Positions 9,363 to 18,150 of a DNA stretch of 64,000 nt are shown here, in pieces (position 1 is the first letter of the stretch; each line of letters opens with the position of its first letter). The notes beneath the pieces are model-generated. The model was not told the origin of the DNA and did no database searches. It worked only from the letters and a program-made list of their open reading frames with translations. The translations under genes and the position numbers were made by a program. The stretch is from Chryseobacterium artocarpi (GTDB lineage Bacteria; Bacteroidota; Bacteroidia; Flavobacteriales; Weeksellaceae), in the NCBI RefSeq assembly GCF_001684975.1, contig NZ_MAYH01000045.1, forward strand, positions 248,001 to 312,000, written 5' to 3'.

Positions 9363-9776
9363 TTAGTTTTTAGGGATTGTTTTTTTTATTTCCTCTAAAG
9401 TTGCCGTGTTTGGCAGTCCAATGGTTGTTTTGCTTGTGTTCCTAGAATTTATAGTATGAGATGCCTGTCTGTTGGGAATCGTTTTTTTGAGGTCTTCAAG
9501 ACTTGCTGTATTGGGAAGCATTGTGCCTGAAGATTTGTCTGTAGACTTAGGTTTAGACTCTTTATTTTTAACTTCAAGTCCATGATCGGAAACAAATCCT
9601 GTTGGTGTCGTTTTTTTCTCCGCATTTTCTTTAGTCTCCTTCAATATCTTTGCTTCATGCTCTTTTACCTGTTTTAATGCTGATGCCTGATCTTCTACAG
9701 GTGCAGATTTTGTACTTTCCTGAGCGTAGGTGATTATGCTTAGAAATAATAACGGGATGATATATGCTATTTTCAT
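9363..9776 (-). CDS. Small secreted protein with two LPNTA-LE-KKTIP repeats
   Basis: 137 residues, family not recognised. Signal peptide MKIAYIIPLLFLSIITYAQ. The mature part is charged and low in hydrophobics (EDQASALKQVKEHEAKILKE looks helical), and the C-terminal half carries the motif LPNTASLEDLKKTIPN and again LPNTATLEEIKKTIPKN, about 43 residues apart, the second at the very C-terminus. It begins 6 bases after the large repeat protein on the same strand, so it is likely the last gene of that operon. The LPNTA string recalls sortase signals but lacks the following hydrophobic helix and basic tail, so that reading is rejected. Low-complexity make-up suggests an unfolded or peptide-binding protein. 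Confidence 0.75.
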   Translation of the reverse strand: MKIAYIIPLLFLSIITYAQESTKSAPVEDQASALKQVKEHEAKILKETKENAEKKTTPTGFVSDHGLEVKNKESKPKSTDKSSGTMLPNTASLEDLKKTIPNRQASHTINSRNTSKTTIGLPNTATLEEIKKTIPKN

Positions 9777-9782
9777 GACGGT

Positions 9783-12305
9783 TTATTTTATGTTGACTAA
9801 TACTTGAATTTTTCCAATCTCTTTTTGATCATAATCCTGAAGAGCTTTTCCGATGACCTGTCCTATTTTTACTTTTTTAAGATCAGCTTTCATGGCAACT
9901 CCAGCCTTTGATGAGGTAACTAAAAGATCTCCTCTTTTAATTTTACCATTCTCCAGACAAACTTTTGTTGGTATAACACCTATCACACCCATCGGAACTT
10001 TATTGGAAAGGTCTGTATCAATGTGTTCTTCGGTAAGAAGTACACCTGGTTTTGTAGCATATACTCCGGCTACAAGATTAGAATAAGGTTTTGAGGATTT
10101 TTCTACCGTTCTGTCTGCTGTTGTTGAGATAGTCAGAATATCACCCGGTTCATACTCGGAAATGTTTCCATTTACGTCAAATGCTTCTGCAACATCGGCA
10201 CCACTATTTTGTGTTCCTCCGTTAAAAAAGCCTTTTCCTGTATTATCTATACGTGCTACGTTTACAGTTCCTGGATTTCCGGATTTGAATACGGCAATAG
10301 AACCAGCACTATGTGTTTCTGCTGTAAGGACAGGGTTGGTATTGGAGGTATTAAAATTAACAAGTCTTGCTGCTCGCCCGGTTGCAAAATTTGGAACCCA
10401 GGCAAAAAGAGCGTTTCCTGATCCATCTATTGTTGTTTCAACTCCGTCCCCTGTATTGGATGCATTGGCAGTGATTCCGTTTCCATTTCCATCCGCAATA
10501 GCTACTAAAGCGGGTCCGTTTCCGGCAGTATTACTTGCATGAAATAAGCCGGCAAATCCTCCTGTTCCTGAAGATATTCCATAAATACCGGCTGTTCCGA
10601 AATTAGCAAACTGTGAATTGACTTCTCCTTTTACAGCAGGAGATGTTCCGGTAACTCTGTCTACTTCAAAACTTCCGGCAGTACCATTTCCAACGGTTTT
10701 TACTGTTATGACATCATTTGTATTATTTTCATTGAAAATTTCAAATCTACCGGCTCTTCCGGTTGCAAAAGATGGAACCCAGGCATAAAGAGCATTTCCC
10801 GCTCCGTCAATATTGGTTTCTACACCATTTCCATCTTTTCCGGCATTGGCAGTAATAGCATTTCCGTTTCCATCTGTAAGAGCAATTAAAGAAGCTCCAT
10901 TTCCTGCAGGGTTTGATGCGTAGAATAATCCGGCACGTCCTCCTGTTCCTGAAGATACTCCAAATACTGCTGCTGCACCAAAGTTTCCGAAAATAGTATT
11001 TACTTCCGCTCTTACTGCTGCACCCACGCTATTGGTATTATCAAGCAGGAAAGAAGAGGCATTTCCTTTTGTGTTATCCGGAATATTACCATTTCCATTT
11101 GATTTTACTTCAAAAGTATTGGCATCGGTATTAGATTGATTTGTATTTTCAAACCTACCAGCCCGTCCGGTACTGTTGTTGAGACCAACTTGCCCATATA
11201 CACCAATTCCGGTTCCTGCTGTATTGGTTGCAATGAAACCTCGTACTCCATAACCTCCGCCATCATTTCTTCCCACGACGGCTCCGGCGATATCACTGGT
11301 AGTAAGCCCTACTACAGCTTCTCCATTTCCGTTGTTACTACCCAATACACCGGCAGAAGTCTGCGCACTGGTGGATCCTCTAAGAGCAATACCTGCTCCT
11401 GTAGAACTGGCTACACCATCACCATTCCCTGTAGTGGTTACATTTACAATGGTTCCGTTTCCTACACTGGAAACATTGAGGGCATTATTATTATTGGCAT
11501 TGTTGAAAATAGAAATACTCGCAGGAATACCATTATTACTGGTTGCTGTAAGCCCCGTACCTGTATTACTGTTAGCATAAACTCCGGTTCCGTTTGTTGT
11601 AGCGTTGCCATAGACCCCTAATCCGTTTGGAGTGGTACCATAAACACCCCAGCCGCTTCCAGCCTGACTTCCCCATACTCCAATTCCAAGTCCTCCGGTT
11701 CCGTTATTAATTCCCCGAACACCGCTAGAGAATCCGCCAGGAGATGCATTGCTTACAATACCTCTTACGGCGGTAATACTTGATGTAGCTGTATTATTGA
11801 CTCCTTCCAGTGAGGTTCCATCTCCATCATTTATTAATGAAAATAGGGTAGAAGCATTATTTGTTGTATTGGTGTAAGGAATGGTGAAACTACCACCGCC
11901 GCCCCCTGCGGATTTCGCATACATAGCATAAGGTACACTTAATAACTGGCTCGTTCCTGTTATCGTATAATTAGTTCCTCCAGCAGGATCGGTTTCTGTT
12001 TTTAAATAATAACTTCCTGAAGACCAGTCAATGGATGCAAAAGTTCCTGTAATTATAGTTCCCGTACCTATTTCCATGCTGATTAAACCATTGGCATTGG
12101 TATTTCCGGTAAGTCGTTCTGAATAAACGGCTGCGCCTGCTGGCGAACCTTGTAATACACTTACTCTAATGGCTATTGCCTGATTACCTAAAAGTTGTCC
12201 GGAACCATTTCTGATTACTGCTTGGTAGCTCATTTTTTCCGGAGCCTGTGAAAGTCCCATAAAGAAACCGGACAGGATCCAAAACATTGATAATATTTTT
12301 TTCAT
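9783..12305 (-). CDS. Large Gly/Asn/Thr-rich repetitive exported protein
   Basis: 840 residues with a signal peptide ending near LSQA. Three parts can be seen. Residues 21-135 form a Bacteroidota leader domain (MSYQAVIRNGSGQLLG to LLSVPYAMYAKSA) typical of secreted fibre-like proteins. Residues ~165-690 are beta-solenoid-like, full of GVYG/GVRG/GNG turns, and include a 127-residue tandem duplication (428-554 and 555-681) with a partial copy before it. Residues ~700-840 are a compact C-terminal domain (ADVAEAF, PGDILTIS, VAGVYATKPG, RGDLLVTSSKAGVAMKAD, GQVIGKALQ) also seen at the end of many repeat proteins in other phyla. The upstream gene, 5 bases away, encodes a T9SS-sorted protein. A surface or tail-fibre-like adhesive role is inferred; the protein itself has no obvious T9SS tail. 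Confidence 0.85.
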   Translation of the reverse strand: MKKILSMFWILSGFFMGLSQAPEKMSYQAVIRNGSGQLLGNQAIAIRVSVLQGSPAGAAVYSERLTGNTNANGLISMEIGTGTIITGTFASIDWSSGSYYLKTETDPAGGTNYTITGTSQLLSVPYAMYAKSAGGGGGSFTIPYTNTTNNASTLFSLINDGDGTSLEGVNNTATSSITAVRGIVSNASPGGFSSGVRGINNGTGGLGIGVWGSQAGSGWGVYGTTPNGLGVYGNATTNGTGVYANSNTGTGLTATSNNGIPASISIFNNANNNNALNVSSVGNGTIVNVTTTGNGDGVASSTGAGIALRGSTSAQTSAGVLGSNNGNGEAVVGLTTSDIAGAVVGRNDGGGYGVRGFIATNTAGTGIGVYGQVGLNNSTGRAGRFENTNQSNTDANTFEVKSNGNGNIPDNTKGNASSFLLDNTNSVGAAVRAEVNTIFGNFGAAAVFGVSSGTGGRAGLFYASNPAGNGASLIALTDGNGNAITANAGKDGNGVETNIDGAGNALYAWVPSFATGRAGRFEIFNENNTNDVITVKTVGNGTAGSFEVDRVTGTSPAVKGEVNSQFANFGTAGIYGISSGTGGFAGLFHASNTAGNGPALVAIADGNGNGITANASNTGDGVETTIDGSGNALFAWVPNFATGRAARLVNFNTSNTNPVLTAETHSAGSIAVFKSGNPGTVNVARIDNTGKGFFNGGTQNSGADVAEAFDVNGNISEYEPGDILTISTTADRTVEKSSKPYSNLVAGVYATKPGVLLTEEHIDTDLSNKVPMGVIGVIPTKVCLENGKIKRGDLLVTSSKAGVAMKADLKKVKIGQVIGKALQDYDQKEIGKIQVLVNIK
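10263..11024 (-). repeat. Two tandem 381-base coding repeats inside the large surface protein
   Basis: Copy 1 (10644-11024) and copy 2 (10263-10643) encode 127 residues each. Aligned landmarks: AEVNTIFGNFG / GEVNSQFANFG, FGVSSGTGGRAGLF / YGISSGTGGFAGLF, NALYAWVPSFATGRA / NALFAWVPNFATGRA. A third partial copy of the second half precedes copy 1 (residues ~376-426, STGRAGRFENTN). Confidence 0.85.
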
Positions 12306-12310
12306 AGTGA

Positions 12311-12787
12311 TTATTTTTTAATGATTTTAAAAGTCTTGATGTTTTCTCCTTTCTGATTGATCCTTATGATGTACATTGCAGATGGCAGGGAAGAAAAGTT
12401 AAGCTCGGATTTTGATTGTAAAATCATGTCTTTTTTTATCAGCTTACCTTGTGAGTCGAAGAGCTGATATTCTGAACCTTTATAATTATTTGTGGTAAAA
12501 TCAAGGTACAGATAATCTTTGAAAGGATTAGGATAAATTAAAATACCTTCAAGGTTTGAGGACGATTCGAGGGTGGCAAGTGTAATGATTTCATAAGGTT
12601 GCTGTACTCCCTCCATGACCTGAGGATCAGTACCTTTGAAAAGATATGTAATCTGACCTACACTATAAGAGCTTGAGCCATTACCTCCTGAGGCATCCGT
12701 TCCAGTTGCTAATACTGCTGATTGTGCATGCAGAATCGAGGCGGGAAAGATGAACAGAATACAATAATAGATAGATATTCTTTTCAT
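12311..12787 (-). CDS. Small T9SS type A sorting domain protein
   Basis: 158 residues. Signal peptide MKRISIYYCILFIFPASILHAQ, a short Ser/Gly-rich segment (TGTDASGGNGSSSYSVGQITY, followed by a 'VMEGVQQPYEI' strand common in Bacteroidota exported proteins), then a classic type A C-terminal domain: ILIYPNPFKDYLYLDF, YQLFDSQGKLI, LPSAMYIIRI and a final basic strand FKIIKK. Family knowledge: this domain targets proteins across the outer membrane through the type IX secretion system and is cleaved off. What remains is only about 60 residues, so the cargo is tiny. It precedes the 840-residue repeat protein by 5 bases and is probably translated with it. Confidence 0.88.
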   Translation of the reverse strand: MKRISIYYCILFIFPASILHAQSAVLATGTDASGGNGSSSYSVGQITYLFKGTDPQVMEGVQQPYEIITLATLESSSNLEGILIYPNPFKDYLYLDFTTNNYKGSEYQLFDSQGKLIKKDMILQSKSELNFSSLPSAMYIIRINQKGENIKTFKIIKK

Positions 12788-12951
12788 GAATAACAGTTTT
12801 AAGTTACTAATAAATGTCTTTTCTCAATGTGAAATTTGGGAAGACTAAATTACTGCCTATCAGAATCGAATAAGAGAAAAATAGACGAACGGCAGAAATA
12901 ATCGACCAATGGCATTTGGGGAATTATTATAGGGAATTAATGCTTGATTTT

Positions 12952-13659
12952 TTAGGATTCAAAAAAGGAAAGATTATCCTTGTAGGTCCTTCCGATAGGA
13001 AGTTTGATCTGGTGTATCAGTTCTATTTCATGGCAGTTTTTTCCACGAATGAGATGGCGGGGTACGGCATAGCTCCGGTGAATTCTTACGAAAGAATTAA
13101 AAAAGCTTTTATGAAGAAGATTGCCAAGAGAATCCAGAATACAGTGTTTCTTTTCAAGAGTAATAATTCTGGTATAATCTTTTAACGCTTCCAGATAGAG
13201 AATATCTGTTTTTCTTACCTGAAAAATATTTCCGCTTTCTTTTAATTTGATAGAATCATGTCCCAGCATGGCATCATAGCATTCACACTTTTCTTTTATC
13301 TTAAAAAATTCGGAAAGTCTTTGCATAGAATAATGAAACCGTTCTTTAGTCAATGGTTTGGTAATAAAATCCAGCGTATCCATCTCAAAAACACATGCGG
13401 CTAGTTCGGGATAAGAACTTACAAAGATACATGCGGGTATTTTTCGTGCCAGTTTTCTGAATTCCAGACCACTCATGCCTTTCAGGTTTGTATTTGTGAT
13501 AAGGAGATCAATGGGAAGTTCGAGATAAGGAATTGCTTTTTCTGCCGATTCAAAAGAAGCGACAATTTCAATATTTTCATATTGTTTAAGATAATGCTGA
13601 AGAACCAGCCTGTCCCGTTCATCATCATCAATAATCATACATTTGATATGGGTAATCAT
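12952..13659 (-). CDS. LytTR response regulator with a degenerate receiver domain
   Basis: 235 residues: receiver domain (1-~120) and LytTR DNA-binding domain (~140-235, IFQVRKTDILYLEALKDYTRI, FVRIHRSYAV, LPIGRTYKD). The acidic pocket is kept (Asp11-13), as is Lys101 (FITKP), but the phospho-acceptor position holds Asn56 (DLLITNTNLKGMSG, codon AAT on the minus strand at 13492-13494) where Asp is expected, five residues after the conserved Asp51. It should not be phosphorylated in the normal way. No sensor kinase gene is adjacent; LytTR regulators of Bacteroidota usually sit beside a 2TMR-type histidine kinase. The next gene downstream on the same strand, 164 bases away, starts the T9SS/repeat-protein operon, a plausible target. 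Confidence 0.9.
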   Translation of the reverse strand: MITHIKCMIIDDDERDRLVLQHYLKQYENIEIVASFESAEKAIPYLELPIDLLITNTNLKGMSGLEFRKLARKIPACIFVSSYPELAACVFEMDTLDFITKPLTKERFHYSMQRLSEFFKIKEKCECYDAMLGHDSIKLKESGNIFQVRKTDILYLEALKDYTRIITLEKKHCILDSLGNLLHKSFFNSFVRIHRSYAVPRHLIRGKNCHEIELIHQIKLPIGRTYKDNLSFFES

Positions 13660-13854
13660 GATCTTCTGGGGTGTTAATTTTTAATTTAAATATTTAAAAA
13701 TCAGAAAATTATTATATAAAGTTATCGATTTTTTACAAAACAATAAGCTCTTCAGCTTAAATTTATATTAAAAAGTGTTATTAAATAAAATTTGATTTTG
13801 TTTTTTTTCTGAAAAATATTATCTTGTAAAAATCATAAACATAGATAGAACTTA

Positions 13855-15078
13855 ATGTTAGAAAAGAAAGAACATAATTATGAGAAAGCAGTCTTGGTGG
13901 GTATTGTAACTCAACATCAGGACGAAGAAAAACTTACAGAGTATATGGACGAACTGGAGTTTTTAGCTTTCACTGCCGGAGCAACTGTACAAAAACGCTT
14001 CACTCAAAAATTAACACAGCCTGATTCCAAAACCTTTATAGGAAGCGGAAAAGCACTTGAAATAAAAGAATACGTAAAAGAAAACGAGATCGGAACAGTA
14101 ATTTTTGACGACGAACTGTCTCCTTCACAGCTTAAAAATCTGGAAAGAGAAATGGAAGTTAAAATTTTGGACCGTACCAACCTTATTCTTGATATTTTTG
14201 CCCAAAGAGCACAAACTTCTTATGCAAGAACACAGGTTGAATTAGCTCAATATCAGTATCTTTTGCCTCGATTGACCAGAATGTGGACTCACTTGGAACG
14301 TCAGAAAGGGGGAATTGGGATGAGAGGTCCCGGGGAAACAGAAATTGAAACTGACCGTCGTATCATTCGTGACAGAATTACCTTACTGAAAGATAAACTG
14401 AAGACGATTGACAAGCAAATGGCAACTCAGCGTAACAATCGCGGAAAAGTAGTTCGTGCTGCTTTGGTAGGGTATACCAATGTTGGAAAATCTACTTTGA
14501 TGAATTCTCTTTCAAAGTCTGAAGTTTTTGCTGAAAATAAATTGTTTGCAACTTTAGATACCACGGTACGAAAAGTTGTAATCGGAAATTTACCATTCTT
14601 ACTTACTGATACGGTAGGGTTCATCAGAAAATTACCTACACAGCTGGTAGAATCTTTTAAATCTACCTTGGATGAGGTACGTGAAGCGGATCTTCTGATT
14701 CATGTGGTAGATATCTCGCATGAAAGTTTTGAAGACCATATTGCTTCTGTTAATCAGATTTTAATGGATATCAATGCTCATCAGAAACCAATGATCATGG
14801 TGTTTAATAAGATTGACGATTTCAGCTATGAGAAGAAGGATGAAGATGATTTGACACCTAGTACAAAGAAGAATATTTCTCTTGAAGAATGGAAAAAAAC
14901 ATGGATGGCGAAATCCAAGTATCCTACTGTTTTTATTTCTGCACTTACAAAGGAAAATTTCCCGGAAATGAAAAAGATGATCTATGATGAGGTTATGAAG
15001 ATTCATATTTCCAGATTTCCGTACAACGATTTCCTTTTCGAGTACTTTGATGACGAGGAGGAAGAAAATAATAAGTAA
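13855..15078 (+). CDS. hflX: Ribosome-associated GTPase HflX
   Basis: 407 residues. N-terminal HflX domain (VGIVTQHQDEEKLTEY, TFIGSGKALEIKEYV, VEVKILDRTNLIL-like segment) followed by the conserved linker RQKGGIGMRGPGETEIETDR (~162-181) and a GTPase domain with G1 GYTNVGKST (~204-212), G3 DTVGFIRKLP and G4 NKID. HflX binds the 50S subunit and splits stalled or heat-stressed 70S ribosomes. A 195-base AT-rich gap lies upstream. The stop codon overlaps the start of the next gene by one base (TAATG), so the two are translationally linked. Confidence 0.96.
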   Translation: MLEKKEHNYEKAVLVGIVTQHQDEEKLTEYMDELEFLAFTAGATVQKRFTQKLTQPDSKTFIGSGKALEIKEYVKENEIGTVIFDDELSPSQLKNLEREMEVKILDRTNLILDIFAQRAQTSYARTQVELAQYQYLLPRLTRMWTHLERQKGGIGMRGPGETEIETDRRIIRDRITLLKDKLKTIDKQMATQRNNRGKVVRAALVGYTNVGKSTLMNSLSKSEVFAENKLFATLDTTVRKVVIGNLPFLLTDTVGFIRKLPTQLVESFKSTLDEVREADLLIHVVDISHESFEDHIASVNQILMDINAHQKPMIMVFNKIDDFSYEKKDEDDLTPSTKKNISLEEWKKTWMAKSKYPTVFISALTKENFPEMKKMIYDEVMKIHISRFPYNDFLFEYFDDEEEENNK

Positions 15079-15713
15079 TGAGATACCATTTTTTCCTTTT
15101 ATTCATCCTGTTTTCGGTTTTTGGGTTCAGTCAGAAATCGAAAGTAGATTTTAAAGCTATTGAAAAAAGTCTGAAAAAGACCGATTCTCCGTACAATTAC
15201 GAAAAACTGATCTTTAAATACAAAGGATATCCCAAGTCTTTAGACAGTATAGAATCGCAGTATCTTTACTACGGGAGAAATTTTAGAAATGATAAGATAA
15301 CGACTTCGGACGATCGTTTCAAAAACCTGGCAGAGGCTTTTAAACAGAATAGTTTTGAGGAATGCATCAAGCAGGGAAAGGCTTTGTATGATAAAGACCC
15401 TACTAATCTTGATATTCTTTTAATTCTTCTTAGAGCATATGATTCTACGAAGGATGGTAATAATTTTATGCATCATCTTACTCAGTTCCGTTCCCTTGCG
15501 GAAGGTATAAAAAGCTCCGGAGACGGAAAATCTGAAAAAACAGCTTATTTGGTGAATTCTGTAGGGGATGAGTATATTCTTCTTAATATCTTGAATATTG
15601 GAAAGGATTACACAAGAGGTTCAAAACCATCCAAAGACGGGATGTATGATATCTGGGAAAAAGATGGTAACAAAATTTATATCAAAGTACTTTATTTAGA
15701 ACTAACCAATTAA
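15078..15713 (+). CDS. Secreted DUF4919 protein
   Basis: 211 residues. Signal peptide MRYHFFLLFILFSVFGFSQ, then a helical TPR-like body (KSDSIESQYLYYG-type region, NSFEECIKQGKALYDKDPTNLDILLIL) ending in the motif GDEYILLNILNIG and a final strand with KIYIKVLYLE. The pattern matches the DUF4919 family of Bacteroidota exported proteins; function unknown. Its ATG overlaps the hflX stop by one base, so it is co-transcribed with a ribosome rescue GTPase, though a functional link is not evident. Confidence 0.82.
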   Translation: MRYHFFLLFILFSVFGFSQKSKVDFKAIEKSLKKTDSPYNYEKLIFKYKGYPKSLDSIESQYLYYGRNFRNDKITTSDDRFKNLAEAFKQNSFEECIKQGKALYDKDPTNLDILLILLRAYDSTKDGNNFMHHLTQFRSLAEGIKSSGDGKSEKTAYLVNSVGDEYILLNILNIGKDYTRGSKPSKDGMYDIWEKDGNKIYIKVLYLELTN

Positions 15714-15729
15714 TCTTAAAAAACACTTA

Positions 15730-17010
15730 GTGGAATTATATTATTCATTTTCAGCATTAATCGTATTAGCATCTATATTTGCATATCTTAACTACAGATT
15801 CTTAAAACTTCCAAGTACTATTGGGATTATGGTGATAGCCATTGTGGTTTCCATCTTTCTGGTATTGTTTGGAGAAACTGTATTACCAAGAACTTTCGGG
15901 CATCTTAATAGCCTTATGGAAAGTATTGATTTCACAGAAATTCTGATGGGAGCAATGCTTAATTTCCTTCTCTTTGCAGGAGGAATTCATATTAATATTA
16001 ACGACCTAAAGGAACAGTTTCGTCCGGTACTGATATTTTCCACCGTGGGAGTGGTAATTTCCACTTTTGTGGTTGGTTTCGGGATGTTTTATTTGCTTCC
16101 TTATGTAGGTGTTAAGCTTCCGTTTATTTACTGTCTTGTCTTTGGGGCATTAATATCTCCTACTGATCCGGTAGCGGTATTAAGTGTCTTGAAACAGGCG
16201 AAAGTATCGAAATCTCTGGAAACAAAAGTTGCCGGTGAATCTCTTTTCAATGATGGTATGGCTGTTGTGGTTTTCACGGTAGTTTTACAACTTGCCGTTG
16301 GTAAAGAAGTAGATCTTGGGGTTGAAAGTATAGGTTTGTTATTACTTCATGAAGCTGGTGGAGGTATTCTGTTGGGTGTTTTGCTGGGATGGGTTACATC
16401 CAGATTGATGCGTGAAGTGGATGATTATATTATTTCCGTGCTGGTAACACTTTCTGTAGTGATGGGAGGTTATCTTATTGCCAGACAAATGCATATTTCA
16501 GGACCATTAACAATGGTTGCGGCAGGATTATTTATGGGGAATTTTAACAGAAACTTCAAAATGAAATCCGTTACTCAGGATTATCTGATCAAATTCTGGG
16601 AACTGATCGATGAAATTCTGAATGCTGTACTATTCCTGTTTATCGGGTTTGAACTTTTAATGATTAAGGATCTGAAACACTTCATGATTCCCGGGTTATT
16701 GGCGATTTTCGTAGTTCTGTTTGCAAGATTTATTTCAATATGGGGTCCTACCAAATTTACTTCTCTGAGAAAGAGCTTTAGCCCACAGACCGTGAAAGTA
16801 TTGGTTTGGGGAGGAATTCGTGGTGGGGTTTCCATTGCATTGGCGATGTCTATTCCTAAAAGTGAGTATAGTGAGATTATCCTTAGTATAACCTATTGTG
16901 TAGTGGTATTTTCAATTATTGTTCAGGGGCTTACCATTGCTAAAGTGGCGAATCCCAATCAGATTGTAAAAGAAGAAGAGGAACAGGGAATTTTAGAAGA
17001 TAAAGCATAG
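15730..17010 (+). CDS. Na+/H+ antiporter, CPA1 (NhaP-like) family
   Basis: 426 residues with about 12 membrane helices and no cytosolic tail of note. Conserved CPA1 signatures: FGALISPTDPVAVLS (~138-152), KVAGESLFNDGMAVVVF (~166-182, with the ND pair of the transport site) and WGGIRGGVSIALAMSIP (~357-373). Such proteins exchange Na+ or K+ for H+ at the inner membrane and support pH and salt tolerance. The start codon is GTG at 15730, 16 bases after the previous stop; no ATG upstream in frame is nearer to the right N-terminus. Probably part of the hflX operon. Confidence 0.93.
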   Translation: MELYYSFSALIVLASIFAYLNYRFLKLPSTIGIMVIAIVVSIFLVLFGETVLPRTFGHLNSLMESIDFTEILMGAMLNFLLFAGGIHININDLKEQFRPVLIFSTVGVVISTFVVGFGMFYLLPYVGVKLPFIYCLVFGALISPTDPVAVLSVLKQAKVSKSLETKVAGESLFNDGMAVVVFTVVLQLAVGKEVDLGVESIGLLLLHEAGGGILLGVLLGWVTSRLMREVDDYIISVLVTLSVVMGGYLIARQMHISGPLTMVAAGLFMGNFNRNFKMKSVTQDYLIKFWELIDEILNAVLFLFIGFELLMIKDLKHFMIPGLLAIFVVLFARFISIWGPTKFTSLRKSFSPQTVKVLVWGGIRGGVSIALAMSIPKSEYSEIILSITYCVVVFSIIVQGLTIAKVANPNQIVKEEEEQGILEDKA

Positions 17011-17035
17011 TTTTTAAAACTAGATTATTATTAAA

Positions 17036-17755
17036 ATGAGTAGTATTGTTAAAGAAATTCAGGAAGCTCTTGCTGTATTATCCATTCCCGAAAAAGCGGA
17101 ATTTTTTCCAAGATTTTTCAAAACAGGAAAAGGAGAGTATGGTGAAGGAGATCTATTTTTGGGAGTGAAAGTTCCTGATCAAAGGTCTGTCGCTAAAGAA
17201 TATTACTCAAAAATCAATTTAAAAGAATTAAGCGAATTACTTTCTTCAAAATATCATGAACATCGTCTTACGGCCCTTTTTATGTTGATTTCAAAGTTTG
17301 AAAAAACAAAAGATATCGCAGTGAAAAAGGAGGTAGTAGAATTTTATCTTAAACACCTTTCTTATGTTAATAATTGGGATCTTGTAGACTCAAGTTGTTA
17401 TAAAATTCTGGGGAGATATGCTTATGAAAATAAAAAAGAAAATCTTCTGAGAGAACTTTCAGAAGCTGAGGAAATGTGGCATAAGAGAATAGCCGTGGTA
17501 GGAACGATGCATTATATAAAAAAAGGTTCTTTTGAGCTTACCAAAGAATTTGTAACCAGAAATCTAAAGCATTCCCATGATCTGATGCATAAAGCCAATG
17601 GCTGGTTATTACGCGAAATGGGAAATATAAACGAAGGAGAGCTGATCTCTTATCTGAATTCATATTACAAAGAAATGCCTAGAACCTGCTTGCGATATGC
17701 TATAGAAAAATTAGATGAAGGGGTGAGGCAGGATTATTTAAAAGGGAGAATATGA
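17036..17755 (+). CDS. DNA alkylation repair protein, AlkD-like HEAT-repeat glycosylase
   Basis: 239 residues, nearly all helical. Conserved AlkD features: FPRFFKTGKGEYGEGDLFLGVKVPDQR near residue 25, then HEHRLTALFMLISKFEK, and the block YVNNWDLVDSSCYKILGRY (~112-130), which carries the Trp and Asp used in the DNA lesion pocket of AlkD. The end, RTCLRYAIEKLDEGVRQDYL, matches the family C-terminus. AlkD enzymes excise bulky or positively charged N3/N7 alkylpurines without base flipping. Its stop overlaps the next start by 4 bases (ATGA). Function inferred from family. Confidence 0.9.
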   Translation: MSSIVKEIQEALAVLSIPEKAEFFPRFFKTGKGEYGEGDLFLGVKVPDQRSVAKEYYSKINLKELSELLSSKYHEHRLTALFMLISKFEKTKDIAVKKEVVEFYLKHLSYVNNWDLVDSSCYKILGRYAYENKKENLLRELSEAEEMWHKRIAVVGTMHYIKKGSFELTKEFVTRNLKHSHDLMHKANGWLLREMGNINEGELISYLNSYYKEMPRTCLRYAIEKLDEGVRQDYLKGRI

Positions 17756-18084
17756 TGGATTGTCTTTTTTGGAAATCATTTACTCATTATTTTTTGCACT
17801 TTGGTTTTCCGATATTTATTGCATTGATATTTTATCGTAAGAATTGGAAAAAAACTTACCTGATTTTATTGGCGACGATGCTGGTAGATTTGGATCATCT
17901 TTTTGCTAACCCCATTTTTGATCCTTCAAGAAATAGCATCGGATTCCATATTCTACATTCATATTATGCTATAGCAATCTATTGTGCACTGCTATTTTTT
18001 AAAGGAAACGTCAGAATTATTGCTATTGGGCTTTTGTTTCATATGATCACGGATTTCCAGGACTTTACCTTGTGGTGTCATTAA
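17752..18084 (+). CDS. Small membrane protein, DUF6122-like
   Basis: 110 residues with about four hydrophobic helices. Motifs: THYFLHFGFPI near the N-terminus, MLVDLDHLFANPIFDPSR, GFHILHSYYAI and HMITDFQDFTLWCH at the C-terminus. The His/Asp pattern (DLDH, H-x-LH, H-x-x-TD) resembles the membrane-bound YdjM/metal-dependent hydrolase group, so a metal-binding membrane enzyme is possible. I believe this is the DUF6122 family, function unknown. It overlaps the AlkD-like gene by 4 bases (ATGA), so it is translated with it. Confidence 0.75.
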   Translation: MMDCLFWKSFTHYFLHFGFPIFIALIFYRKNWKKTYLILLATMLVDLDHLFANPIFDPSRNSIGFHILHSYYAIAIYCALLFFKGNVRIIAIGLLFHMITDFQDFTLWCH

Positions 18085-18150
18085 AATATCATTAATATTT
18101 TCTTTTAATCTTGAGAAATTTATAGATTTTTTGTATTTTGTAGTCACTTT

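Noticed and set aside
9363..9776. LPxTA motif as a sortase substrate signal
   Set aside because: No hydrophobic helix or basic tail follows, the motif occurs twice, and Bacteroidota do not use classical sortase anchoring.
11136..11621. 161-residue plus-strand frame rich in Ser/Thr/Gly
   Set aside because: It is the antisense shadow of the low-complexity repetitive gene on the minus strand; no start context or family resemblance.
12916..13185. Plus-strand frame opposite the LytTR regulator
   Set aside because: Shadow of the regulator's DNA-binding domain; no family similarity.
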